From Hungatella sp. UBA5982 (GTDB taxonomy: Bacteria; Bacillota; Clostridia; Lachnospirales; Lachnospiraceae), in contig DJBG01000094.1 in NCBI GenBank assembly GCA_002429965.1, positions 16,020 to 22,102 of the forward strand: a stretch of DNA of 6,083 nucleotides. The letters are read 5' to 3'. A model generated the notes under the pieces. It searched no databases. It had not been told where the DNA came from and saw nothing but the letters and a program-made list of their open reading frames with translations. This document shows positions 1 through 5,254 of this stretch, one piece after another. A program made the position numbers and the translations under genes. Each line of letters begins with the position of its first letter. The first letter of the stretch is position 1.

Positions 1-488
1 TTCTTTATCCTGCTTCTGGATACGGACAACTGCTGCATTAAAAAAATATCTGCCCTCAAATCAAATCCATGCGGAATCCTTACCTCGATCTCCATGGCAT
101 GATCTTCCCCACAGGGAAATGCAGTATCAACGGTTGTCACGTGATATTCCGCCTTTGAGGCCGCCGCTTCCGCTTTGTTTCTCGCAAATAAATCTCTGTC
201 ATTTCCGTATTTTGCCGCCAGATCAGGATCATTTTTAAAAAATCCCTCATATTCTTCTTTCTCCAGGCGGCCGGCCGACCTTCTCTCCCATATGGCCATA
301 TTCCAGGAGGTCTTACATTGTCCGCACTGGTAAATCATCCAGACATCTATGAGGCGGCCATTGGCATTGACCCTGAATTTTCCGCTGTTTATAAATTCCG
401 TCTTTTTCCCGCATTTCGGGCATCTTCTTATGATGGCTGGAAGCTGGTCCGGCGTGACGATCCATAGTTTTCGTAAATTTCGTTTCAT
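1..488 (-). CDS. DUF1062-family zinc-ribbon protein, 3' end cut by window edge
   Basis: The frame opens at ATG 488-486 and stays open to base 1, giving about 162 residues without a stop, so the C-terminus is missing. The start is fixed by an in-frame TAA at 506-504 with no other start codon after it, and by GGAG seven bases upstream. Residues 9-22 (WIVTPDQLPAIIRR) lead into CPKC (23-26) and CGQC (55-58), a four-cysteine pattern expected to bind one zinc. Between them lies NANGRLIDVWMIYQC (41-55), and W62 follows. This layout is what I know from DUF1062 proteins of Firmicutes, which are usually somewhat under 200 residues, so only a short tail should be missing. The biochemical role of the family is unknown to me. 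The protein is acidic-basic mixed and has no signal peptide or membrane segment, so it is probably cytoplasmic. It follows the CD3324-type gene but is separated from it by a terminator, so it is probably transcribed separately. Confidence 0.85.
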   Translation of the reverse strand, partial: MKRNLRKLWIVTPDQLPAIIRRCPKCGKKTEFINSGKFRVNANGRLIDVWMIYQCGQCKTSWNMAIWERRSAGRLEKEEYEGFFKNDPDLAAKYGNDRDLFARNKAEAAASKAEYHVTTVDTAFPCGEDHAMEIEVRIPHGFDLRADIFLMQQLSVSRSRIK

Positions 489-503
489 GTTCTTTCTCCA
501 TTT

Positions 504-531
504 TTACAATTGTTTCTTTCGACAACTGTAA
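504..531. promoter_or_regulatory. 28-bp interrupted palindrome upstream of the DUF1062 gene
   Basis: The arms TTACAATTGT (504-513) and ACAACTGTAA (522-531) are inverted copies with one mismatch, separated by 8 bases. Each half with its neighbouring base is one mismatch from TACANNTGTA (505-514 and 521-530). That is the box recognised by BlaI/MecI/CopY-type repressors. The dyad ends 15 bases before the start codon, right upstream of the ribosome binding site, where an operator or a leader hairpin could act. No convincing -35/-10 pair is seen next to it. Operator function is inference. Confidence 0.4.
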
Positions 532-582
532 CACGCCCTCTTTCTTCATCCCACCTCATACTCTCTTATGGAACAAAGAAAA

Positions 583-615
583 GGCGGCGCACCATTTTCT
601 TACTGATGCGCCGCC
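583..615 (-). terminator. Rho-independent terminator of the CD3324-type gene
   Basis: A perfect 9-bp stem, GGCGGCGCA (583-591) with TGCGCCGCC (607-615), encloses a 15-base loop. Read on the minus strand the stem begins directly after the TAG of the upstream gene and is followed by TTTTCTTTGTT. The T-run is only on that side, so it terminates leftward transcription. Confidence 0.85.
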
Positions 616-900
616 CTATTCCAATTTCATATTTTTCTTTTCCTGAAGTACGATCCTCTGGATGCTTTTCTCGGACAGATAATAGCGCTCCGCCAAAAGC
701 TTCACGCATACGCCGGAAAGGTATTCCTCATAGATGGATAAGTCCCGGAGCTTCCTTTCCTCTCTGGCACCTGTCCTCTGGCCCCAGGTTCGTTTATTTT
801 CCTGTTTTCTGGGGATATAAACATATTCCCCGTCTATATAATTCTGAATTAATTCCACCAGCTCTTCCGGTAAAATCTCATTCGCTTTCTGATAGCGCAT
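616..900 (-). CDS. CD3324-family small helix-turn-helix protein
   Basis: A 94-residue protein that I recognise as the CD3324 family of Clostridia. The N-terminus MRYQKANEILPEEL and the following helix, then GEYVYIPRK (24-32), are family hallmarks. Residues about 64-86 (VCVKLLAERYYLSEKSIQR) form a likely helix-turn-helix: a helix, a tight turn at YYLS, then a recognition helix SEKSIQRI. The basic stretch RKQENKRTWGQR (31-42) could also contact nucleic acid. It has no membrane segment or signal peptide. The start is well set by GGGAGG five bases upstream of ATG. A probable DNA-binding regulator resembling the Mor-like activator fold; its targets are unknown. It has its own terminator immediately downstream and a leader of roughly 145 bases if the TATAAT at 1053-1058 is its -10. 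The family assignment is firm by eye; the regulatory role is inferred from the fold. Confidence 0.85.
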   Translation of the reverse strand: MRYQKANEILPEELVELIQNYIDGEYVYIPRKQENKRTWGQRTGAREERKLRDLSIYEEYLSGVCVKLLAERYYLSEKSIQRIVLQEKKNMKLE

Positions 901-968
901 CGCTGCCTCCCAAACATAATTTTACTGTCAGGAATAGCAAAGGCTATACAATTACTTATCTATTTTCA

Positions 969-990
969 CTGCATAACCCGTGCTATGCAG
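969..990. other. Leader hairpin upstream of the CD3324-type gene
   Basis: CTGCATA (969-975) and TATGCAG (984-990) form a perfect 7-bp stem with an 8-base loop. In the minus-strand transcript it sits about 70 bases before the CD3324-type start codon, and the stop codon of a nine-codon upstream frame (983-1009) falls in its first arm. No long T-run follows on the minus strand, so it is not a normal terminator. Confidence 0.4.
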
Positions 991-1009
991 CTTTTGAGGG
1001 TTCCATCAT
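983..1009 (-). CDS. Possible nine-codon upstream ORF in the CD3324-type leader
   Basis: A perfect AAGGAGG (1021-1027) is followed, after 11 bases that include six Ts, by ATG ATG GAA CCC TCA AAA GCT GCA TAG, encoding MMEPSKAA. The spacing is a little long for an efficient start. The Shine-Dalgarno has no other gene to serve, since the next real start codon is more than 100 bases downstream. If translated, a ribosome stopping at TAG would cover the hairpin at 969-990. This could be a translated leader peptide or chance. Confidence 0.25.
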   Translation of the reverse strand: MMEPSKAA

Positions 1010-1052
1010 AAAAAAGCCCGCCTCCTTAAATAAACGCTTATCTTGCAACATA

Positions 1053-1080
1053 ATTATAACCATTCTATCACATGAGTGAT
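1053..1080 (-). promoter_or_regulatory. Probable promoter with overlapping dyad for the CD3324-type gene
   Basis: A perfect TATAAT is read on the minus strand at 1058-1053. Seventeen bases upstream the -35 position (1076-1081) reads GATCAC, a poor match to TTGACA. Over that region lies ATCAC-ATGA-GTGAT (1067-1080), a 5-bp inverted repeat. A perfect -10 with a poor -35 covered by a dyad is typical of activator-dependent promoters, but this is inference. The promoter lies just downstream of the pentapeptide gene, for which I see no terminator. Confidence 0.4.
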
Positions 1081-1129
1081 CATTGTAAACCTCATATTTG
1101 ATCCAGAAACGTGTCAGAGCTTCATACGG

Positions 1130-1789
1130 TCAGTTTTTTATGACAACGCCAAGATACTTTGCCAGTTCCGCCGCCTGGTATAAGTCTACCACAGCGCCCC
1201 TGACCTCCGAACAGCTGTCAGACATCACCAACCCCTGTATGGTGCTGTTGGTAAAATCCATTCCTTTCATCACGGTTTTAAAAAAACTGGCATTTTCCAA
1301 ATTTGCCCTGTTCCATTCCACCGTCTTGCAGCGGCACTGGGTCAGGGACCCTCCTCGGACCTGGGTATCGGAAAAGCGGATGTGTTCCAGCCTGGATGAA
1401 TCGAAATTAGCATAGTTGAAATTGCAGTCCTTAATTACGGTATGGAGCATGGTATTCCCGCAGAATTTTGTTCCCATACCCTTAGAGGAGGAAAATTCCG
1501 CCCGGTTAAAATAGCTGTCCTCAAAACTGCAGTTGGATATGTCGCAGGCCCGGAACACCACGTCAGTAAATTCCCCCTTTTCAAAGCTGCAGTCCTGGAA
1601 TATGCAGTTTTCAAATATAACAGCGGAAAAGCGCATGTGGGAAAGGTCTTCTTCCGTTACATGAAGATTCCTTATAAGAACATCTGTTACCGCCTCCTCC
1701 TGGTTTTTTCTGCGGTATAATTCATCTATATCTTCCAGAACAAAATCCATTGTATCCGGAAGGATTGGGGTAAGAAGTTTCTGGCTCAT
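1130..1789 (-). CDS. Pentapeptide-repeat protein, Qnr-like
   Basis: A 219-residue protein. Residues 49-188 divide into 28 continuous pentapeptides with F, L, I, V, M or W at the central position and small residues two before it (for example FENCI FQDCS FEKGE FTDVV FRACD). It should fold as a right-handed quadrilateral beta-helix of about seven coils. The only clear departure is GMGTK at repeat 12. After the helix comes MKGMDF ... RGAVV and a closing helix DLYQAAELAKYLGVVIK, the C-terminal dimer segment seen in Qnr proteins, notably the Enterococcus type as I recall it. Length and layout also fit Qnr (about 214-220 residues). Such proteins imitate DNA and bind gyrase or topoisomerase IV, lowering quinolone sensitivity. 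Residues 1-48 are not repeats. ATG is preceded by AAAGGAAAGG. A strong promoter lies at 1922-1950, with a leader of about 125 bases. Gyrase protection is inferred from family; other pentapeptide proteins have unrelated roles. Confidence 0.8.
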   Translation of the reverse strand: MSQKLLTPILPDTMDFVLEDIDELYRRKNQEEAVTDVLIRNLHVTEEDLSHMRFSAVIFENCIFQDCSFEKGEFTDVVFRACDISNCSFEDSYFNRAEFSSSKGMGTKFCGNTMLHTVIKDCNFNYANFDSSRLEHIRFSDTQVRGGSLTQCRCKTVEWNRANLENASFFKTVMKGMDFTNSTIQGLVMSDSCSEVRGAVVDLYQAAELAKYLGVVIKN

Positions 1790-1851
1790 ATACCCTTTCC
1801 TTTCTCATCTTTATTTATCCTGACGGCATACCCTTCTGTTATTTCTTTCAC
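1786..1851 (-). CDS. Possible 21-codon leader peptide overlapping the pentapeptide gene by ATGA
   Basis: From GTG at 1851-1849 a frame encodes VKEITEGYAVRINKDEKG and three more residues, ending in TGA inside the ATGA overlap with the pentapeptide start codon. The frame stays open upstream to 1872, but holds no ATG or TTG. An AGGAGG at 1877-1882 points to a start near 1870-1872, where the in-frame codon is AGT. The composition looks coding-like, and the overlap would allow translational coupling. With GTG as start there is no good ribosome site, so it may be a decayed small gene, a leader peptide, or chance. Confidence 0.25.
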   Translation of the reverse strand: MKEITEGYAVRINKDEKGKGI

Positions 1852-1921
1852 ATGCCGGCTGCCTTTTTTACTTCAGCCTCCTATATTACTTGACGGCTGC
1901 AAACAAAATGATCTGTTCCTA

Positions 1922-1950
1922 ATTTTACCAGACTATCAAGGGACTTTCAA
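1922..1950 (-). promoter_or_regulatory. Sigma-A type extended -10 promoter of the pentapeptide gene
   Basis: On the minus strand TTGAAA (1950-1945) is followed by exactly 17 bases and TAAAAT (1927-1922), with TGG directly before the -10. This gives 5/6 matches at each hexamer plus a TGn extension, the best promoter in the window. It lies downstream of the exporter terminator, so the pentapeptide gene should be transcribed on its own. Transcription would start near 1915. Confidence 0.75.
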
Positions 1951-2004
1951 GTTCATACGGATCAAAACAAATGGTGACTTATTGTTTTTGCAATAACATA
2001 AAAA

Positions 2005-2053
2005 CACAAAAGCGGCGGCCCTGAAATTCTATCATTTCAAAGCCGCCGCTGTG
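2005..2053 (-). terminator. Rho-independent terminator of the exporter gene
   Basis: AGCGGCGGC (2011-2019) pairs with GCCGCCGCT (2042-2050) in a perfect 9-bp stem. Above a small internal loop TGAAAT (2022-2027) pairs with ATTTCA (2034-2039). On the minus strand the structure is followed by TTTTGTGTTTTT, and it starts about 57 bases past the exporter stop. No T-run follows on the plus side. Confidence 0.88.
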
Positions 2054-2107
2054 AATTCAAAAACTGCCGGCAAAATTACCACAGGCTGGCAGGTAAAGAC
2101 CATTTCG

Positions 2108-3046
2108 TTACGGGTTAATCTCTGACTTATTAAAAAAGGACACAATCATGCTGTTGAAGATCATACCGAACACAATAAACGATATGCCGATAATTCCCAA
2201 ATCATCAGGCGGTGAATCCCCAAGGAGCCAAATGCCTCCCAGCAAGGTAAATATGACCTCGCCTGACTGTGTAGATTCTATAACAGCAAGCTGCTTATGG
2301 TTTGACTTAACCAAATCGGTGGCTTTAAAAAACAGCAATGTTGCGATCACTCCGGAAAAAACCGCGACGCATAAGGATTGTACGGTCTGATTTATAGAAG
2401 GAACCCCGGCATTTACCAGACCGAATACAGATAAAACGAACCAGAAAGGAAGGCTGCATAACGTCATACCGTAAGTTCGTTGGATTGTAGATAGCTGATC
2501 TCCGCTTGCCTCCATGATTTTTCTATTTCCCAAAGGATAGGAGACAGCCCCAATAAGGATGGGAAGCAGCGTCATAAGGGTTATCTTAATATCCAAATCT
2601 GCAATATTATGTACCTGCAAAAGAAAAACTCCGATTAAAATAAATCCTGATATACATAGATTTTTTATCGGTACACGCTTGTGGAATACAGGAGACAATA
2701 ATATACCCATTACGATTGTTACCTGCCAGGATGCCGCAATCAACCAGGATTCCCCATAATCGGCTGCATAAGATATGGGTGCATAAAAAAGACCAAATCC
2801 GACGGTACTCCAAATAAGCCAATTTAAAAGATTCTTTCTTATGACTTTATGGACTTGCCAAAACCCGTGATGTTTTCCCACAATCAGAGCCAAGATCGGA
2901 AAGGTAAACAGGTAGCGGAGGCTTGCACTCCAAATCCAGCTTCCTCCGGCCAGATGCATGCTGCGATTCAGCACAAATGAAAATGCAAAAAAGAAAGATC
3001 CGATAATACCAAATATAAGTGCTTTTTTCATATTTTTGTACTCCAT
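2108..3046 (-). CDS. EmrE/DMT-type multidrug efflux transporter, 10 membrane helices
   Basis: A 312-residue membrane protein of the drug/metabolite transporter superfamily. It most resembles the group annotated as multidrug resistance efflux transporter (EmrE-like), with LNRSM (26-30) and GGSWIWSASLRY (34-45) after the first helix. About ten helices can be placed near residues 9-28, 36-56, 76-95, 101-120, 128-144, 154-170, 191-211, 222-240, 252-273 and 284-304, consistent with two five-helix halves. It would act in the cytoplasmic membrane; the substrate cannot be told from sequence. The longest frame starts at 3046, but ATG 3046 has no clear ribosome site. The internal ATG at 3031 (MKKALIFGIIG) has GGAG nine bases upstream and puts the first helix at the very N-terminus, so 3031 is the likelier start. 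The protein ends in a short polar tail (NKSEINP). It has its own promoter (3131-3159) and terminator (2005-2053). The promoter and terminator suggest a single-gene unit. Confidence 0.82.
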   Translation of the reverse strand: MEYKNMKKALIFGIIGSFFFAFSFVLNRSMHLAGGSWIWSASLRYLFTFPILALIVGKHHGFWQVHKVIRKNLLNWLIWSTVGFGLFYAPISYAADYGESWLIAASWQVTIVMGILLSPVFHKRVPIKNLCISGFILIGVFLLQVHNIADLDIKITLMTLLPILIGAVSYPLGNRKIMEASGDQLSTIQRTYGMTLCSLPFWFVLSVFGLVNAGVPSINQTVQSLCVAVFSGVIATLLFFKATDLVKSNHKQLAVIESTQSGEVIFTLLGGIWLLGDSPPDDLGIIGISFIVFGMIFNSMIVSFFNKSEINP

Positions 3047-3057
3047 GATGTCATCAT
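3045..3057. promoter_or_regulatory. 13-bp palindrome over the upstream start codon of the exporter
   Basis: ATGATG-T-CATCAT is a palindrome with 6-bp arms around one central base. It overlaps the ATG at 3046-3044, 13 bases before the better-supported ATG at 3031. It could be an operator or a leader structure, but trinucleotide-like simplicity makes chance quite possible. Confidence 0.25.
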
Positions 3058-3130
3058 CGGGTTCTCATTCCTCTACGCCATTCATGTGTTTGGCGGATTA
3101 TGCTCTCCATCAATTATGACGAGTTTTTTC

Positions 3131-3159
3131 ATCATAGCATACACTTAAAACAAAGTAAA
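3131..3159 (-). promoter_or_regulatory. Probable sigma-A promoter of the exporter gene
   Basis: On the minus strand TTTACT (3159-3154), 17 bases, then TATGAT (3136-3131), with TGC directly before the -10 as an extended element. It begins 20 bases after the eutH stop codon. I see no hairpin terminator between eutH and this promoter, so readthrough from the upstream operon is also possible. Confidence 0.55.
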
Positions 3160-3178
3160 TACCAAAAAATCCATGAGT

Positions 3179-4282
3179 TTAAGTTGAAGGTCTGACAGAG
3201 CTTTTCTTCCGGCCCATCCCAGGCAGAATAGAAGCAATGGCCACGGCCAGAATACCGCCTGCCATCTTCCCGCAAACCATGGCCAGGATCCGCTCCGGTG
3301 CAACGGCAGAGCAAAAACCCAGATGATCCCCCAGGGTAAAGGCTGCGCAGGTGGCGAAGGCAAAATTTAATACCTTTCCTCTGTCATCCATATCCTTTAC
3401 CATTGCCATCATGGGGACATTGTTGGCCAGGGTTGACAGAAAGCCTGCCATAGCAGTTTCATTCACCCCCAGATACCTGCCGGCTCTCCTTAGGGGCTTT
3501 TGCAGTCTTTTGCGGATCCATGCCATCATGGGATAAGCTCCTGCCAGCATCACCGCGATATTTCCAAGGATGATAAAGGAATCCTTTAAAGGGGCCATGC
3601 CTTCCACCACTACGAACCCGGTCACTTCCTGGACACATGCCGTAATAAGTGCCATGGTAATGACTGCCACCACCCCTCTGCCAAACCACACAAAAAACCG
3701 GATGGTCTTCTGGGGGAAGAGAAATAAGCCTGCTGCCAGAACCAAAGCAAACGCAAATACCGGAAGCAGATTCCATAAAACGGTCCCAGGAGAAAGCCCC
3801 ATCATCAATCCACCGACAAGGCAGCCGGCCGGGATGGCAATGAGCCCTGCCATTGTCCCCATAGCCATACAGCCGTAGTCCTCTTTCCTTATAATAGATA
3901 AGGCCACCGGCACGCTGAACGTAACGGTAGCCCCCAGCATGGAGGCAACGATAAGGGAAGCGAAATCGGCTGCCGCTCCATCAGAAGTCATGGCATGGGC
4001 CAGGGGATAACAGCCTGTATCTACCGGTATCAGCAGAGCCGGGGCCATGGCAGGATTTATTCCTGCCTTTGCTGCCGGTGCCCCCACTCCCCCGGACAGC
4101 CACCGGGCCAGTAAGGGTGACAGGCTGGTAAGCCCAGCCATTGTAAGGGCCAGAGGACCCAGGGCATGGAAGCCGTTTTCAAACTCTTCCCCAAGGCCCA
4201 AACGGTTGCCTGCGATTTTATCCAGACCGCCTGCAAGCAGAAAAAGGGCCATGAGAAGCACAATTCCCTTTGAAATGATCAT
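3179..4282 (-). CDS. eutH: EutH-family ethanolamine/alcohol permease
   Basis: A 367-residue membrane protein that I recognise as EutH, the permease of ethanolamine utilisation. Diagnostic stretches are EEFENGFHALGPLALTMAG (32-50), DTGCYPLAHAM (88-98), STLANNVPMMAMVKDMD (283-299), and RGKVLNFAFATCAAF leading to GDHLGF (301-323). About ten hydrophobic segments are visible. It is about 40 residues shorter than the E. coli protein as I remember it (about 408), apparently from shorter loops rather than a broken end. The ATG lies three bases after the ucpA stop. Its ribosome site is weak (GGGGTG inside the end of ucpA), so translational coupling is likely. In the family it carries ethanolamine across the cytoplasmic membrane, mainly when the external level is low. 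None of the enzymes needed for ethanolamine breakdown is in this window, and the partner is a dehydrogenase, so the real substrate may be a related alcohol. GC is high in places (36 of 60 at 4021-4080). Confidence 0.85.
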   Translation of the reverse strand: MIISKGIVLLMALFLLAGGLDKIAGNRLGLGEEFENGFHALGPLALTMAGLTSLSPLLARWLSGGVGAPAAKAGINPAMAPALLIPVDTGCYPLAHAMTSDGAAADFASLIVASMLGATVTFSVPVALSIIRKEDYGCMAMGTMAGLIAIPAGCLVGGLMMGLSPGTVLWNLLPVFAFALVLAAGLFLFPQKTIRFFVWFGRGVVAVITMALITACVQEVTGFVVVEGMAPLKDSFIILGNIAVMLAGAYPMMAWIRKRLQKPLRRAGRYLGVNETAMAGFLSTLANNVPMMAMVKDMDDRGKVLNFAFATCAAFTLGDHLGFCSAVAPERILAMVCGKMAGGILAVAIASILPGMGRKKSSVRPST

Positions 4283-4285
4283 GAA

Positions 4286-5077
4286 CTACACCCCGACACT
4301 GACGCTTTCCGGCAATGTACTTCCCCCATCAATAACCGTTTGGGTACCAGTCAGATAGCTGGATTCATCCGAAGCTAAGAATGCCGCCAGCTCTCCCACC
4401 TCTATGGGAGCCGCCAGCCGTCTCATGGGGATAGCTTTTGCCATCTCCGTCAGCACAGACTCAGGATCAGCGGGATCCGACTGCCGTGCGATGCTCTCTG
4501 CCATAGGTGTACGCACATATCCAGGGCATATGGCATTGACACGGATGCCCGATCCGGCAAATTCTACTGCAAGGGATTTTGTGAACCCTACCAGGGCTGC
4601 CTTTGACAGTGCATACGCTGTTTCGCCAGGGTCAGCTACCATATCCCCTGTTACCGAGGACATGATGACGATCCGGCCATCCTTTCGATCCACCATTTCC
4701 GGGAGCACGGTCCGGGTCACGTTCCACACACCCTTAATATTGATATCAATATGGAAATCCCGGTCTTCCTCGCTCATATCCAGAAAATTTCCCAGTCTGC
4801 ATACTCCTGCATTATTCACCAGGATGTCAATATCTCCCATTTGACGCTTACCTTCTGCAACCGCAGCCTCAACTGCCTTTAGATCCCGGACATCCGCCCG
4901 TACCGCCACACAGGAAGCTCCCTCCGCCTTTAGCTCCTCTGTCAGCCTGTCTACATCACTTGAAATATCCAGAAGGATCAGCTTTGCACCATGTTTTGCA
5001 AACGCCTTTGCAATTCCTTCCCCAATGCCCCTTGAAGCACCTGTAATCAATGCGGTCTTACCTGTAAGTTTTCCCAT
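4286..5077 (-). CDS. ucpA: UcpA-type short-chain dehydrogenase/reductase
   Basis: A 263-residue classical SDR oxidoreductase. It shows TGASRGIG (12-19) for the cofactor, D37 at the end of the second strand (favouring NAD(H) over NADP(H)), NNAG (88-91), N113, S141 and the Y155-x3-K159 catalytic pair. The C-terminal part has PGYVRTPM, LASDESSYLTG and DGG. It matches E. coli UcpA as I recall it almost end to end, including the N-terminus MGKLTGKTALITGA, GVCRLG and the tail STLPESVSVGV. This is unusually close for proteins of different phyla. UcpA is an oxidoreductase whose physiological substrate is not established; it should interconvert an alcohol and a carbonyl in the cytoplasm. ATG follows AAGGAGG by ten bases, and a small hairpin (5101-5117) lies just upstream. 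It is the first gene of a two-gene operon with eutH. I found no confident promoter between the palindrome at 5149 and the gene. Confidence 0.85.
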   Translation of the reverse strand: MGKLTGKTALITGASRGIGEGIAKAFAKHGAKLILLDISSDVDRLTEELKAEGASCVAVRADVRDLKAVEAAVAEGKRQMGDIDILVNNAGVCRLGNFLDMSEEDRDFHIDINIKGVWNVTRTVLPEMVDRKDGRIVIMSSVTGDMVADPGETAYALSKAALVGFTKSLAVEFAGSGIRVNAICPGYVRTPMAESIARQSDPADPESVLTEMAKAIPMRRLAAPIEVGELAAFLASDESSYLTGTQTVIDGGSTLPESVSVGV

Positions 5078-5100
5078 TATTTTCGTTCCTCCTTGTCAAT

Positions 5101-5117
5101 CGGATATTCGCTATCCG
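5101..5117. other. Small hairpin just upstream of the ucpA ribosome binding site
   Basis: CGGATA (5101-5106) and TATCCG (5112-5117) form a perfect 6-bp stem with a 5-base loop. In the ucpA transcript it ends six bases before AAGGAGG (5088-5094). It could be a leader stem-loop that stabilises the mRNA or affects ribosome access, or an operator. No T-run follows. Confidence 0.35.
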
Positions 5118-5148
5118 CTGCGCTACTTGATGAGATTAAAAAAGCTTT

Positions 5149-5243
5149 AGGCTGCTGCAAAACTATGATATATGCTCTGTATTGCAATCGTATTACTTCC
5201 TATATACAATATCAGGCATATTCAGTTTATTTTGCAACAGCCT
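5149..5243 (-). repeat. 95-bp imperfect palindrome between deoC and ucpA (MITE-like and/or terminator)
   Basis: The ends AGGCTGCTGCAAAA (5149-5162) and TTTTGCAACAGCCT (5230-5243) are 14-base inverted repeats with one mismatch. Pairing continues inward with ATATGC/GCATAT (5170-5175/5216-5221) and TATTG/CAATA (5180-5184/5207-5211), so the whole segment folds into one long hairpin. On the minus strand it starts 11 bases after the deoC stop and is followed by AAAGCTTTTTTAATC, which fits a terminator. AAAAGC after the stop can pair with that GCTTTT. The terminal motif GGCTGTTGCAAAA recalls IS-type inverted repeats, and the AT-rich interior has no ORF. No clear target-site duplication is seen. It may be a small non-autonomous element acting as a terminator. 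Confidence 0.6.
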
Positions 5244-5254
5244 CTCATCAGCTT

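Larger units (their letters stand above)
1790..2107. other. 318-base intergenic region between exporter and pentapeptide gene
   Basis: This gene-poor stretch holds, from right to left, the exporter terminator (2005-2053), a small dyad TTATTG-CAATAA (1979-1996), the pentapeptide promoter (1922-1950), and a leader of about 125 bases. The leader contains the AGGAGG at 1877-1882 and the micro-ORF ending at 1786. The 7-mer TGACGGC occurs twice on the plus strand, at 1821-1827 and 1891-1897. No longer coding region is visible on either strand. Confidence 0.7.

Noticed and set aside
313..549. Alternative minus-strand frame over the DUF1062 start
   Set aside because: It is low-complexity in pattern and overlaps a clear family match in another frame with a better ribosome site.
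510..1079. Long open frame on the plus strand
   Set aside because: It runs through a terminator, the CD3324-type gene in antisense and an intergenic leader, has no ribosome site and resembles no known protein.
1824..1857. Inverted repeat CGGCAT/ATGCCG in the pentapeptide leader
   Set aside because: Six-base arms with a 22-base loop and no T-run; too weak to call an attenuator.
1821..1897. Direct repeat TGACGGC twice in the pentapeptide leader
   Set aside because: Seven bases repeated once at 70 bases distance is within chance expectation and has no other support.
3459..3776. Minus-strand frame inside eutH
   Set aside because: It is another reading frame of a recognisable permease; the sequence looks random and no start signal supports it.
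4404..4844. Plus-strand frame opposite ucpA
   Set aside because: It is the mirror of a strongly conserved dehydrogenase and has no ribosome site or family resemblance.
3179..5077. Part of a standard ethanolamine-utilisation (eut) operon
   Set aside because: Only eutH is present. Its neighbours are an SDR enzyme and an unrelated exporter, and no eutA, eutB, eutC or shell genes are visible within the window.
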